Shown: one piece after another, positions 12,271-25,199 of the stretch | How the letters are laid out: each line of letters opens with the position of its first letter | How positions within the stretch are numbered: position 1 is the stretch's first letter | Assembly (NCBI GenBank): GCA_027257055.1 | Contig: JAPVLO010000055.1 | Span: forward strand, 10,315,501 to 10,379,500 | Direction: 5' to 3' | Length of the DNA stretch: 64,000 bases | Source of the DNA: Cephalopachus bancanus | Lineage: Eukaryota; Chordata; Mammalia; Primates; Tarsiidae | Notes under the pieces: model-generated | Seen by the model: only the letters and a program-made list of their open reading frames with translations | The model's database searches: none | Told to the model about the DNA's origin: nothing | Position numbers and translations under genes: made by a program

Positions 12271-12529
12271 GACAGATGATGGCTTCACTATTCATAAATT
12301 ATTCAAGGAACTTACACCATCTAAGCTTTGTAAAACCACTGTAAAGATTCAATGATATAATTCCTATGGAAAGCTTTGCTCTGTACTGAGTAAAGGGAAG
12401 ACAATAAATTAAATTCTTGATGATGACGATGATGATGAGGGCACGCAGATTCTTCACGAGCTGGCCCATCGTACCATTCCAGCCTTGCCTCTTCCTCCCC
12501 CCCCCCAGTCCCATCTACCCCCTCTATTC

Positions 12530-12990
12530 AAACCCACTTCTGTAGTCACATCAACACTTCCAGCTCCAGACAGACTCATCTACTGCAGTTCCTTCACTGC
12601 CCCATGCTTTCTTCTTTCCAGACCTTTGCTTTACTGTCCCCTCTGCTTAGAAAGTTAATTCTCTCTCTCTTTCTCTGTGCGTGTGTACGCGTACATGCAC
12701 ACGTGTGCGAGTGCACACGCATGCATACACACACCTGGAAAGCTTCTACTTGTCCTTGAGGACATGGCTGTAACAATATCTTCTCCTGGAAGCCTTCATT
12801 GACTGGCTGCTTACCCCAAGCTGGGCCAGGGACCTTCCTATGGGCTCCTCTACACCTGTGTATTCATGGAGGTATAGACACACCACACTCAACTCTCCAT
12901 TTACTTACTCCCTCCACATCCTCCCTAGACTACAAGTTCTTGCATGGGGACTCACCTTATATCCAGCACAATGCATACATTAAAAGGGGC
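12530..12990 (+). repeat. L2 3' end with embedded microsatellite
   Basis: L2-type phrases ('CTTCACTGCCCCATGCTTTC', 'GAAGCCTTCATTGACTGGCT', 'CTAGACTACAAGTTCTTGCA') lie on both sides of a CT and alternating purine-pyrimidine run at 12659-12735. Confidence 0.65.
12659..12735. repeat. (CT)n followed by alternating purine-pyrimidine tract
   Basis: CT repeats run directly into about 60 bp of GT/CG/CA alternation (TGTGCGTGTGTACGCGTACA and onward), the composition associated with Z-DNA. Confidence 0.8.
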
Positions 12991-13898
12991 TGAGAAAGAG
13001 AAAAGTGACTATCAGGAACTGGCCCGGCATGCACCGCCAGGCCGTGGTATTCTCATGTGAACATAATAATCTCACAGAACACCAGCACCAAACAAGGTCG
13101 CTCTGTGACCATGATGGCAAGACAAAAAACAAGCCAACTCTGGAGTGATATGTGAACGGACAAAAACGTGAACCACAAAAATGCCCAAACGTCTCCCTAT
13201 CTTGGCTAATATATGAAAGATTGCTGCTTCTTTGTCAATTACTGCACAAGTTTAACCTTGCTCCATTCTTCTTGCCTTCTGGGTAAGATTTAAAATATCC
13301 AGTTGCAGAATTACCCCCCCCCTGCATCCTGAAGCACCCAATACAGAGCAAAGATTTGCTTCCTTGAACTCCTCCCCAAATCACCTAACATCAGCTCAAA
13401 TGCTCCAACTCCTTTCTAGCAACCTCTTACAGATCCCCCACGGTTCCCTATGATGCAGATTCTCCTTCATTGCAAGGAGTTAATAAGACCAACTTTGTTC
13501 AACTATAGGTACAGTCCTGGCGGCCTCTGACAAGAGGGCACTGACAGTGTTTAATACATTTCATGGAATAATCAATGTTTAAATGTCATAAGATGTTCAT
13601 GGGCACATATAATACAGGTAACTAGAAATTACAAAATAAAAGTATAATATCAAATCCACATCTATACAGTAAAACCCATGACATGTTGTCATATTAAAGA
13701 GTATGTATATAGTAAGAGTCCACTTGATAAGATAAAGAGACCTCTATATACAAGGAGGATACGAAAACCCTCGAATTATCTTTATGGAGGGTGTATCCCA
13801 AGCTTGTGTGCTAGGAACCCATCAGCTTCAGTGTACCAGCTAGCATTCTTGTGAGAGGCTGCAGCATTTGGCTTCAGTGAATTTTTGGGGGGAGATTC

Positions 13899-14180
13899 TT
13901 TTTTTTTTTTTTAAGAGTTAGAGTCTCACTCTGTCGCCCAGACTGGAGTGAAGTGGCTCGCTCCCGGCCACCGCAGCCTCGACCTGCTGGGCTCCAGCGA
14001 TCCTTCCGCCTCAGCGTTCCAAGCAGCCGGAACTACAGGCGCGCACCACCACGCCTGGCTAATTTTTGATGTACTGTAGAGGCAAGGTCTCGTCAAGTTG
14101 CCCAGGCGGGTCTCTAACCCGTGGGCTCAGGCAACCTACTCACCTCGGCCTCCCAAAGTGCTGGGATTACAGGCTGAGCC
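13899..14180 (-). mobile_element. Alu
   Basis: Minus-strand, CpG-rich, relatively young copy. It ends a few bases early at the left-arm side. Confidence 0.93.
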
Positions 14181-14876
14181 ATTTAAAAGTGTTTGTCCAC
14201 TTCCTCCTCATGGGTGATTTACAAGCACACCTGCCCACACACCGTGTTGAGCATTGAGTCATTTTTTTTTTGTTACCAAAAACAGAATAATCCTCATGCT
14301 CCACCCTCCCTATTCACCCAATCTCACCCCGAGCAACTTTTTTTTTGTTTCCCTGGGTGAAAAATGTCCTTGAAGGGCAATGTATTGCCATGTAAAAGAG
14401 CTGAAACAAAAAATGGCAGAAGCACTAAAAGGCATCAAGATTAATGAGTTCAAAAACTGTTTTGAGTAGTGGGGAAGCATCTTAATAGGTGTACTGCATC
14501 AAACAGAGTATTTTGAAGGCAACTGAAGCTTAAACATGTAAACATAAATATACAATTTTTTATAAATAAATTCCGTTTTAAGGGGTTTTCCCCTATGTCC
14601 ATGTTCAGTGTGTATACACATCCAAGAGAAAAGTGTGGAAGGACATACACCTGGCTGCTAAAACTGGTTATCTTAGCAGGTAGGACTAAAAGGAGGAAGT
14701 GGTTAGCTTTATTTTTATACATATTTGTGCTGTATTGTTTTACTTGATATAATAAGCCTATGTTAATTTCCACTAGGAAAAAAAGAATGTTTCATCACAA
14801 GAAAAAAGCTGTACAGCTTCTCATCCTTCACATTTCAGTTTCAATATTATCTCTTTAAAAAGGCCTTCTTCTTAAA

Positions 14877-14965
14877 GGGCAGCTCAATGTAGTGGTCAAA
14901 TGTACGGACTAGAGCCAGTTTGCCTCGGTTTGGCTCCAGACTTTACCACTATTATATCACCGTGG
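14877..14965 (+). repeat. MIR, 5' half
   Basis: 'CAATGTAGTGGTCAAATGTA' and 'GAGCCAGTTTGCCTCGGTTT' match the MIR core. It is interrupted by an L1 fragment and an Alu; the 3' half resumes near 15960. Confidence 0.7.
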
Positions 14966-14969
14966 GCTT

Positions 14970-15172
14970 TATGGAAATGTGATATTTTGATACATGAATA
15001 TAATGTATAACAATCAAATCAAAGTATTTAGGATATCCATCACCTCAAATATTTATCACGTCTTTGTACTGGAAATATTTCAAATATTATCTTCTAGCTA
15101 TTTTTAAATTTATAATAAACTGTGAACTACAGTCACCCTACTGTGCTGTTGAAAACTAGGACTCATTCCATC
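14970..15172 (+). mobile_element. Old L1 3' fragment inside a split MIR
   Basis: The stretch with GTGATATTTTGATACATG and TGTGAACTACAGTCACCC is typical of L1M 3' ends. It separates the two halves of a MIR (14877-14965 and 15960-16100). Confidence 0.6.
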
Positions 15173-15175
15173 TTT

Positions 15176-15936
15176 CTTTTTTTGAGTTGGAATCTCATGC
15201 TGTCGCCCAGGGTGGAGTGCAGTGGCACGCTCACAACTACCACAGCCTCAACCTGCTGGGCTCAGGCGATCCTTCTGCCTCAGCCTTACAAGAAGCAGGA
15301 ACATACCTGCACACGTATGTTTATCGCAGCATTGTTCGCAATAGCAAGAACCTGGAAACAACCATGCTGCCCATCAAAAGAGGACTGCATTAAAAAAATG
15401 TGGTACATATACGTGATGGAATACTACGCAGCCATAAAAAAGAACAAAATCATGAATTTCGCAGCAACCTGGATGGAACTGAGTCTATAATACTCAGTGA
15501 CTTCTCACAGAAACAAAGATCTGAATATCACATGTTCTCACTCATATAATGGGCCTTGAACATCCAATGTAATACTATAAGAAAATGACTGACGGTACTG
15601 GGAAACTATAGGGGGGGGGATGAGATTAACAGTAGCAAATATCTGTCGGGGGATGGGAAACACCTCTTATCAACAGGGTGCCCGAATGAAACGTAATTGT
15701 ACACCTAACCCTTAACCGTACCCCACAAAACCATAATAAAAAATACTGATTAATTAAAAAAAAAAAAAGAAGCAGGAACAACAGGGATGTGCCACCATGC
15801 CTGGCTGATTTTTTTTATTGTAGAGATGAGGTCTCGCCATGTTGCTCAGGCTGGTCTTGAATGCCAAAGTTCAGGTAATCCTCTCGTCTCCATCTCCCAA
15901 AGTGCTGGGATTACAGGCATGGACCACTGCAACCAG
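15176..15936 (-). mobile_element. Alu split by an L1
   Basis: Alu halves at 15176-15289 and 15781-15936 are separated by the L1 (15304-15766) and its two duplications. Confidence 0.93.
15304..15766 (+). mobile_element. LINE-1 3' end inserted into an Alu
   Basis: 463 bp of L1 ORF2 C-terminus and 3' UTR with an A-tail. It is flanked by the 14-bp duplication AAGAAGCAGGAACA (15290-15303 and 15767-15780) and splits a minus-strand Alu (15176-15936). Confidence 0.95.
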
Positions 15937-15959
15937 CTAATTTCTAGCTGTAAATTTGT

Positions 15960-16100
15960 ACCCATTAAGCAGCTTGCCTCAACACCCGCAGGACCCTGGG
16001 CCAGTTTCTTGGGTTCAGTGTCTAAGTTTCCCCATCTTCAAATAACTACATATTTACATCCAAAGGGATTAAAATTGTGCCTACCACATACGAAGTCAAT
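15960..16100 (+). repeat. MIR, 3' half
   Basis: 'GACCCTGGGCCAGTTTCTTG', 'CAGTGTCTAAGTTTCCCCAT' and 'TAAAATTGTGCCTACCACAT' follow the MIR consensus order and complete the half at 14877-14965. Confidence 0.65.
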
Positions 16101-16779
16101 ATACAATTGACTTCAAATATTTTACACAATAGTAACATATGATCATTTCTTAACCACCCTTTCTTGATAGATTCCCCTAACGTGAACTGTTCTCTATTAT
16201 GGGATCCTTTTTATTGCTTCACAACACTTTTTGACACTTATTTTACATGTTTACCTGTTTAATAGCGGTCTCTTCCACTAGGATACAAGAGAAAGAACTA
16301 TTTTCTTTTGTTCTATACCAAATGCCCAACACCTAGCACAATTCTTGGCCCATAGAATACCCTATATTTCTTGAATAATAAACATCATTTGAATCTATTG
16401 TCCACAGCCATTTGTCCAATGGGAATTTAAGATTATACATTCTTTTGTACAATTAGCAAAAAAATTAACATCTCAACATTATTTTTGAAAATGGCAGATG
16501 TAGCCAAAAGAAATGCTAGAACAAAATCTGTTTTAGTGAGCTAATTTTCAGAACCTGCAAACAAATTTACTAGCTAACACAATATTTTTGATATATTCAG
16601 AATGCTTTCACTAAAAGGCCAGTTGGTTAATAGATGCATCCTATAACTTTTCTCCCATTACATATTACATGAAAGCAGCAATAGTGACAGTGTTTCCCAA
16701 TACTACTAATTTTGTGTCTTCCAAATATGACACAATAAGTTCCTGAATGTGGCCTCTCCCTCTTCTCCCCTCATGTAAG

Positions 16780-17350
16780 TGTCCAAAAACAAGGACCTGT
16801 ATGCAGTCCCCAGGGCCCACCCTGATGCTGACACTCCTGAGGCAAGGTGGCAGTCCTTGCCACCTCCATACATATTCCAGAGTGATCTTCCTAAATCACG
16901 TCTCTTTATGCCCATTCTGTGCTCAGAACTTCCCAACAAGTTTGTCCTTTCACTCAAAATAAAAATCCCCAATTCCCTACATGGACCTGCTTGATCTACT
17001 CTCCCCTTCCCCAGCTCCCTGAGCTCACCTCCTGTCAATCTTTCTCCATCAGTCTGCTCAGGCCACATTGAGTTTCTGTTCAAATGTAACCTGCTCTGAT
17101 CTCCCCTGACCACTTTGTATAAACAGCCCTCAACCCCTCTATCAAATCCCCCACTCCACAGTGCTACTTTAAAGTTCTTCTGTACAGCAGTTAGCATCAC
17201 TCCACACACCATGTACTTTTTTTTGTCTGCTCCCCACCCCAACAAATGTAGGTCAGTGAGAATGGGGGCCATCTCCATTCTGTTTGCTGCTGAATCTCTA
17301 GCATTTAAAAAAGCATGTGGTAAGCCAGAGAACCCAATATTTATAGAATG
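16780..17350 (+). repeat. L2 3' end
   Basis: A good L2 3' end: 'CCAGAGTGATCTTCCTAAAT', 'AAATGTAACCTGCTCTGATC' and the tail 'AATATTTATAGAATGAA'. A 270-codon open frame on the opposite strand (17518-16706) is formed from this and the adjacent Alu. Confidence 0.75.
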
Positions 17351-17405
17351 AACAAGCATGTCCATGCTGATCCAACTACCTAGAATGCGTGACCTAGCTT
17401 TAACT

Positions 17406-17702
17406 TTTTTTTTTTTTTTTTTTTGAGTTGGAGTCTCACTCTGCCACCCAGACTGGAGTGCAGTGGCCGCTCCCAGCCACCGCTGCCTTGACCTGCTGGG
17501 CTCCGGCGATCCTTCCAACTCAGCCTTCCAAGTAGCTGGAACTACAGGCGCGCGCTACCACACCCGGCTAATTTTTGATTTATTGTAGAGATGAGGTCTC
17601 GCCAAGTTGCCCAGGGGGGTCTCGAACCTGCAGGCTCAGGCAATCCACTTACCTCAGCCTCCCAAAGTGTGGGATTACAGCCTGAGCCACCAAGCCCGGC
17701 TG
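17406..17702 (-). mobile_element. Alu
   Basis: Minus-strand dimer, with CTCCCAGCCACCGCTGCC at the right arm and a 19-T tail. Confidence 0.94.
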
Positions 17703-18736
17703 CTGTAACTTTCTTAATGAACCAAAACATATTCTTTAAAATCCTGTTTAGGGGTCACCTTTGAACTACTCTATTAAGGGCTGTCTCTCCTTTGTTCTTA
17801 TATCCTCAGAACCTACTACAGGTCTAGAACAAGTAGAAACTTAATAGATAACTGTCAAATTGAATAACTTCATAGGTATACTAAAGATGCCTCTTCTGAA
17901 AGTCTTTGCCCACCCACAGTCCCTGCTACCCTCAACAGCCATGTTTTCCACCATCGGCCATAACCAGGGATAGGCACAGGAACTGTGACATGACACTGTT
18001 CGAAAAGATAAGCTGGGTCAATCAGATTCCTCTGTCTAGAACTGGGAATAAGAAAACAGAGATTGAGATGGTCATTTTAGGCCACACATACGATGAAACA
18101 GTTTTGAGACAGTCAGCAGAAAGAATACAATATATATGAACAGAGAAAAAGACTCCTCCTAAATTAAGAGAAAAATGTGGCCCCTGAGAGATGCAGAACA
18201 TGAAGCTGCCTGGGATCGTGACTACTTGATGATTCTCATTCCATCCTATATCCTCATCTCCATTCCACTGAGTAAAGTTTCTGTTCCTTACCTTCTAAGC
18301 AGCCCTGACTAATACGGTAGCACATAAAACAAAGAAACTGACAGTTCTTGAGCAAAAGCAAAAGAGGGGAATGACACACTTATACATGATCCTAGAAAAA
18401 TTAATCTCCTAGCAGTGTATGTTGACCCTGACTGAAAAAACACAAAGAATCAAAGAACCCTGGATACCCATCAGGGAACCACCAAAACCAACAGCCCCCA
18501 GGGCAGGGACAAGACAGTAAGAATAGAGAAGAAATGAGAGATATTAACTGGAAAAATATAAAATCCACCATATTGGAACTGTTTTGGCCCACCAAAATAT
18601 CCAGAGAAGATATTCTGGATGCAAAAATAAAATTAACCGCATGTGACTGATTGGAAAAGAAAAGAACAGGTCGAAGATGACCAGATGCCCAGGGTAGGTG
18701 ACTGGATAATGGTGCTGCCCTTAAAAAATAAAAGCA

Positions 18737-19022
18737 GGCCGGGTACAGTGGCTCAAGCCTGTAATCCCAGCACTCTGGGAGGCTGAGGTGAGCGGACTGG
18801 TTCGAGAACAGCTTGGGCAACTTGGCGAGACCTCACCTCTACAATAAATCAAAAAATTAGCCGGGCATGGTAGCGCACACCTGTAATTTCGGCTACTTGG
18901 AAGGCTGAGGTGGAAGGATCGCCTGAGCCCAGCACGTCGAGTTGGAGTAGCAGTGAGCGTGCTCCTGCACCCCAGCCTGGGCACGGAGTGAGACTCCAAC
19001 TCAAAAATAAATAAATATAAAA
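18737..19022 (+). mobile_element. Alu
   Basis: Plus-strand GGCCGGG start, CTACAATAAATCAAAAAATT linker and ACTCCAACTC end. Confidence 0.94.
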
Positions 19023-19204
19023 ACAGTCAGGAGGAAGAGCAGACTTTTCTCTGCATGCTTATCTCTCCTCCCTCCCCAGAACACAGCTAGGTGAATGGGG
19101 CTGAGGTGTGCTTTGGTAGGCTGATTGTGAAGTGCTGGAAAATAGCTGGATTAGAGAAATCTACCCAGTTCATGGAAAATTCTATCTGGAAATCACACAC
19201 ACAC

Positions 19205-19405
19205 TGTGTAGAACAAGGATTCCCAAACTTGTGTACATCAAAATTATTTGGGAAGCTTGTCAAATACGCATATCCTTTGGGCTCCTCCCCCAGAGAATTC
19301 CCTTCAGTAGATGTGGCATGGGCCCATAAACTGACATTTTTAACACAGTCTCCAAAATGATTCTCATGAAAGTAGCCCACGCTAGTAAAGCTGGAGGAGA
19401 ACAAA
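19205..19405 (+). mobile_element. MER5-type hAT fragment
   Basis: A diverged MER5-like body: 'TTCCCAAACTTGTGTACATC', 'GGGAAGCTTGTCAAATACGC' and 'TGATTCTCATGAAAGTAGCC'. It lies about 0.5 kb inside KIDINS220 intron 1 from the promoter. Confidence 0.65.
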
Positions 19406-19429
19406 GAACACACCTTGCCGCAGCGTCTT

Positions 19430-19595
19430 CCAATCTTGGCTCTGTGCCAGATACCCTATGGTGCTTCTTAGAAAATGTAAGTGTGTGGTCCTCAATGTTA
19501 TCAAAATGGGGAAAGGGACGAACCTAAGAGCTTGATTCCTGAGCCACACCCCAGACCAAAGGAATGGGAATCTCTGAAAGGCTAAGAAAGCGCCC
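19430..19595 (+). mobile_element. MER5-type hAT fragment (second, adjacent)
   Basis: 'GAGCTTGATTCCTGAGCCAC' and 'GGGAATCTCTGAAAGGC' resemble the 3' half of MER5. The copy is diverged. Confidence 0.5.
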
Positions 19596-19849
19596 CCACT
19601 GAGCAGAGGTAAGTAGATATTAATAAGAAAAATTATTCATTTGGTTTAAACTTGTCAAATCACCTTGAAAGAATAAAAATCCCAACACTACGAACTAACA
19701 ACAACAACAAAAATCGTTTCCCTATAAATAAATCTTGGACCCGTGTAAATTCATGACTTGCGATATTTTGCCAGACATTTAAAAGCCTGCACAGGACAAT
19801 AGAGCAATGGAGCCCAACATGAAAGCAATAGAGAAAACAAACGCAGACT

Positions 19850-20305
19850 CGCCCCGAACGCAGGACCCGGAGCGCCCATGGCGCTGCAGACGTCCCTCCG
19901 GGAGACCCTCTCCCTGCCCAACCTCGCCCCCTCCCTTCTCCCCCCGGGTTATGCCCCCCCACCCCGCCCGGCCTTCCCCGACCCTGCCTCGCCCCCGCCT
20001 CCTCCCCCGTCATACCGCAAAGCCCTCCTGGCTGACCTCCACACTGACCGTCTCACAAACAGGCCCAAGAACGGCGCCCTCAGCTCGGGCTGAACCGGCC
20101 CTCTCCGCCGCGGACGGCGTCAGAGGGCGCGGAAGAAAGAGACGGCGGCTGCAAGCGCAGTGCCCTCACCACACCCGGCGGCCATATTCCTCCTTCTCCG
20201 CGAACTGACAGGTCACGTGGCCGCACGCCGGAGACAAGGGCACCGAGTGGCCACGCCCCCTTGAGGGCGGGGCGAGAGAGAGGCGGGGCTGAAGGGGGCG
20301 TGGGC
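19850..20305 (-). promoter_or_regulatory. KIDINS220: CpG-island promoter of KIDINS220 (probable)
   Basis: This is the only CpG-dense block in the window, about 450 bp, lying upstream of the KIDINS220 first coding exon on the same strand. GC boxes are visible: GGGCGGGGC at 20265-20273, GGCGGGGC at 20282-20289, GGGGGCGTGG at 20294-20303, and CCACGCCCC at 20251-20259 (a KLF/Sp-type site). A canonical E-box, GTCACGTGGC at 20212-20221, would suit USF or MiT/TFE factors. A YY1-like element (GCCATATT, 20181-20188) lies just inside. There is no TATA box, consistent with a dispersed housekeeping-type start. The assignment to KIDINS220 is by position and strand. The short GC-rich ORFs on both strands here look like chance. 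Confidence 0.75.
20170..20235 (-). other. KIDINS220: KIDINS220 candidate non-coding exon 1 (donor at 20169-20164)
   Basis: On the minus strand the best donor in the CpG island is GTG|GTGAGG, with the exon ending at 20170. A weaker alternative is GCG|GTATGA near 20017. The upstream limit is a guess, because the transcription start cannot be read from sequence. If this donor joins exon 2 at 6823, the transcript would carry an ATG in strong context (A at -3, G at +4; 20185-20183). That ATG is out of frame with the KIDINS220 start, and its frame terminates inside exon 2. Confidence 0.35.
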
Positions 20306-20564
20306 TTCTAAAAATATGTCTAATTTGACAAGCGCCCCAGGCAATATTTTTTTTCCACCGTCAATGTTACTCTTCTTATTACAGTTAATTTATAATCCCT
20401 ATTTACCCTATAATTAAGGTTATTCAGAGAAATAAACCACAATTACAACTTCAGAAGACATTGCACACATTCGTTACAAAAGAAGGCCAGCTCATAAGCC
20501 TTATTCCAGAATCCAGGAGTGAGTTCTCTCAGCCCCCTCTGGGGGCCTGTGGTTTTACTCTTCC

Positions 20565-20830
20565 GGTCTTCTAGAGTGCTCCACCGCCTCTCTCTCCCCT
20601 CCCTTCTCCTCCCCCATCCTCCTTCAGCCTCCCTCTGACTTCCTCACTCCTCTTCCATCCTCTTCTGGCCTCCCACCACCTCCTCCGTCTGTCCCCCTCC
20701 AGCCCACTCCCCATCCTCCCCCACCTACAGCCCCCCTCTGTCCTCTCCCACTCCTCTTCTGTTCACCCACGACTTAACCGTCCTCCCATAGCCTCCTCTG
20801 TCCTCCCCCCATCTAGCCTCCCTTCTTGGT
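20565..20830 (+). repeat. Polypyrimidine tract
   Basis: About 265 bp, mainly C and T on the plus strand, made of loosely repeated CCTCCTCTGTCCTCCCCC-like units. It lies about 260 bp upstream of the KIDINS220 CpG island. Confidence 0.85.
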
Positions 20831-20849
20831 AGTTCAGTTAACAACCTTC

Positions 20850-21535
20850 TCTCAGAAATGTTCCTTTTCCTGGTTTCTGTGACTCTGATTCTCCTATTTT
20901 CCCATTCTTCTAGCTGCTCCTTCTCAGATTCCACCTGCCTTGGATTTGTCGACATCCCAGTGTTCTGCCCAAAGTTGGACTCATTCCCCTTCCCACCTAA
21001 TGTGCTTGTCCTCCTGTGTCACTGCTCCCTTCCCATCCAGGGAGACAGGGAGCTGGAGGTCTTCCATACACCTCCTGCATGCTGTCTGATCAGCCTGTCA
21101 TCTGACTGCAGCTACTTTCATCCTCCCCTGATCTGTTTAAAGGTGTCAGAAGCTCCCAACCAGACAATTTCAATATCTCCCAATAGCCCCCAACAACTTT
21201 CCCTGCTTCTGCCTGTGGCCTGCTAACCATTTCTCCATGATCACGCCACTTCTTTCATTAAACCCTTCAGCAGTCTTCCGTTTCCATAGAATAAATTTCC
21301 AAATGATCTTTAATATGTAAGGTTCTCCTTGGGAGCTAACCCCTACCAGACCTCACCATGGCTCTGTCTACTATCCCTCTTGCCATCTCACTCCAAGTCT
21401 GGAAAATATTTACAGTTCCTGGAACTTTGGGCCAAGCTCCTTCTCTTCTCTATTCTTTTCCGAAGTGTTATTTCCCCAACTGGAAATTCTTCCTGGCCCC
21501 AGCCAACTGATTGCAATAAACAAATTCTATTTAAG
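20850..21535 (+). repeat. L2-derived sequence
   Basis: Pyrimidine-rich. The part from about 21230 ('TAAACCCTTCAGCAGTCTTC', 'CCTCACCATGGCTCTGTCTA') follows the L2 3' region; the earlier part is less certain. Interrupted by the Alu at 21544. Confidence 0.5.
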
Positions 21536-21543
21536 ATACAGCT

Positions 21544-21835
<292 letters not shown>

Positions 21836-21841
21836 CACAGC

Positions 21842-21990
21842 TAAGGGGATCACCTCTTTTGTGAGCCTTTCTGGTAGACCTCACGCAGAGTTAGTCACTC
21901 CATCCTCTGTACATACCTTCTCACTCCACAGTGCCTTGGATATCATAATGACTCAGAAAGGCTGTGTTAAATAAAGCACTTTTAATCTGT
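21842..21990 (+). repeat. L2 3' tail
   Basis: It continues the L2 after the Alu at 21544-21835, with 'TGAGCCTTTCTGGTAGACCT' and 'TGTTAAATAAAGCACTTT'. Confidence 0.5.
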
Positions 21991-22249
21991 TTGCCTGTGC
22001 TTCCCCCCCACTCTAAGGTTGACTCCGTCCTTATATTCTACTGAACTTCCAGCCCCCCTCGCCTTGTTTAGAACAATGCTTGGCCTTAGCAAGTCATGAA
22101 TGAAGAAACCACACCACTTAATACTTACTTTATTATATGCTTTGGAGTATTCTCTCCTTATTTCATGGAGGCAACACCAGCTTCTAACAAAGCCATATTC
22201 CTTGTTGTCTTTTTCCATGAGTTGCCAAGTTGATGTATTGGTGAATGCT

Positions 22250-22758
<509 letters not shown>

Positions 22759-24801
22759 TAAAGTCAAGCCCATTTTTGAGGAGCCACACAGGACAGTACA
22801 TGTCCTTTTAGTAACCATTCATTGTGAAAGCAGCACAAGAATTGCAGTGTGTGTTCTCACAGGGATCGTAGCCCCAAAATGGTAACCTGTGCTCTAAACA
22901 TAATGAACTGTCTGATAGTCAACAAAGCATTTGATTTGTGGTCACTGGGAAAATGTAGATTATATATCAGCGGTTGGGTCAAAAGTTATTGAAGGATCTC
23001 AGTCCAGCAAGTTAGTGAAATAATGACTCAGGGCCTTACGTGCCTTCCTTCATCAAACTCCATTTTGAAGAGAGCTGCCCTCATTATAATCCCCACCCCA
23101 CCTTTCTAGCCCACCTGACCCCCATGCTTCTAGCCTTTTTGCCCTCATAATTTCTGTTACTCCAGCAATATTTCTTGGTTAGTAACACTGCCTGTCCACA
23201 ACACGCCCAGAAGACGGGCCCCAGGCAGGTCCAGGCTCATGCCAAGGATGAGCTCTGCCACCAGGTGTGAGCTACCCTGAACATGGATGAACCAGCACAA
23301 TCAAAACGCCTCTCTTCATGGAACTGAGAACACAACAGTAAGCAAGGTGGGAGGTGGGCGGGAGCAGGTGGTGGGTTCTCTAGTTTAGGTGATCCAAACA
23401 CTGTTGAACAACACCGACACTGGGGGTTTCTCAATGAAGAGCTTTGCAAATTCCCATCTCAAAAGACGTGAGACATTCAGTCCCAGATACTGATAAAACA
23501 ATGCCCATGCTGCCTGAACCTCCTCTTCTTCCTCCCACCAAACAGAAATCCCCGAGGACCCTGACCATGCAAGTACTTCCTCGGGAATGTTTCCGAAACC
23601 AGTTCAGATAACAGCATGGAAGGAAGTTCGAAACAGGCTTTACTTTAACCACATCTTACTGGAGAAAGGGAGGAGGGCAGAGCCAAGCGAGGCAGGTGAA
23701 TGGCTGAGGAGAAGCTGCAGGCCTGAACCTGGGAGGGGAGAAACTTACAGTCAGGACTTTTATCATCTTAGGCCAGGAATTTAATTACTAAAATGATCAT
23801 TTTTGATGACTACAAGTGGTAAGATAACATTTCATGATCTAAAAGTGACCAGAAAAATTATGGAAATTATGAGACTTACTCAAAATGTCATCCAGGCACA
23901 GGAAGAAGTAACATAATTAGCATAGGACATTTGCAGAAGGAAAAAATAAAATTGCTTTATAATCCTACTGTACAGCGTTTCCTGTCTTAGATGATGGTTA
24001 CATTAGTAAATTATGTCTATTTTCATAATAGATAGTTCATGCCAAGTGTAGTTTTTCCCTTTCATACTTATGAGTGCTAACACTTACATCTTGCAAAGAC
24101 ATAATTATTACAAAATATAACAAAGACACTTTCTCCTCGGTTGCAAATATGTCTCTCTTTCTACATTCTTTGGTCTTTTCATGGTTCTTATAGCCTCAAT
24201 CTTTCTAGAAATGCATTCTAAGAGATTTGCTCCAGTAGAATCACTCAAGTTTAAGAGTCTGATTTCTTGACTTGTCATGTGGTTTTTATGTAGAAGGAAA
24301 AATATGAGTTATCTTTCCATTCCTCACCACTCTCCCCATCAAAACTATAATTTAATCATCCTTTCATCTTTTTCAACAGTATCAGCATATTGGGGTGATA
24401 ATTTCAGCAGTCCAATTCGATTTCACCATATATTTTCTATAAGTATCCCAAGATGCTTTGCATACCATGCTGCTTTAAAAAATATTCTTTTCTGTTTGTA
24501 AAAGGAATGTGTGTTCATTACGACGAATTTGAAAAATACATAAAAATCTGAAGAAGAGATAGCTTCCCTAATTTCACCCGTCAGAGATCTCTGACTTCTT
24601 GCACAGAGATTTGAGCATAAACTTTACTGGCCAAGTTCATGATTTAAACATCCATTATTTAAAAGGGAAGGGGCAACAAAGATGCTCTTGAGTTGTTATG
24701 TTTCACCTTGGTGAGTGATGTTTGCCAATATCACTTATCTTGATATCTTTGCCAGTCACTTCTCTGACCCCTTTAATCAGCACGTTCCTTTTACATAAAA
24801 A

Positions 24802-25199
<398 letters not shown>

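Larger units (their letters stand above)
6824..20169 (-). other. KIDINS220: KIDINS220 intron 1
   Basis: The interval lies between the CpG-island exon 1 and the first coding exon. It is filled with L2, MIR, MER5-type, L1M, hAT and Alu repeats, listed separately. The stretches 11684-12129, 13000-13898, 14181-14876, 16105-16780 and 17703-18736 show no gene or recognisable repeat. The upper boundary depends on which exon 1 donor is used. Confidence 0.65.

Noticed and set aside
16706..17518. 270-codon open frame on minus
   Set aside because: It is the antisense of an Alu end plus an L2; the residues (SRSRQRWLGAATALQSGWQS) are the familiar Alu translation. No gene signal.
18225..18295. Box C/D snoRNA-like motif (TTGATGATT ... 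CTGAG)
   Set aside because: The C box is imperfect and no terminal stem can be drawn.
19807..20208. GC-rich plus-strand ORFs in the CpG island, including one starting MALQTSLRE
   Set aside because: High GC makes stop codons rare. No splice or homology support, and the island is explained as a minus-strand promoter.
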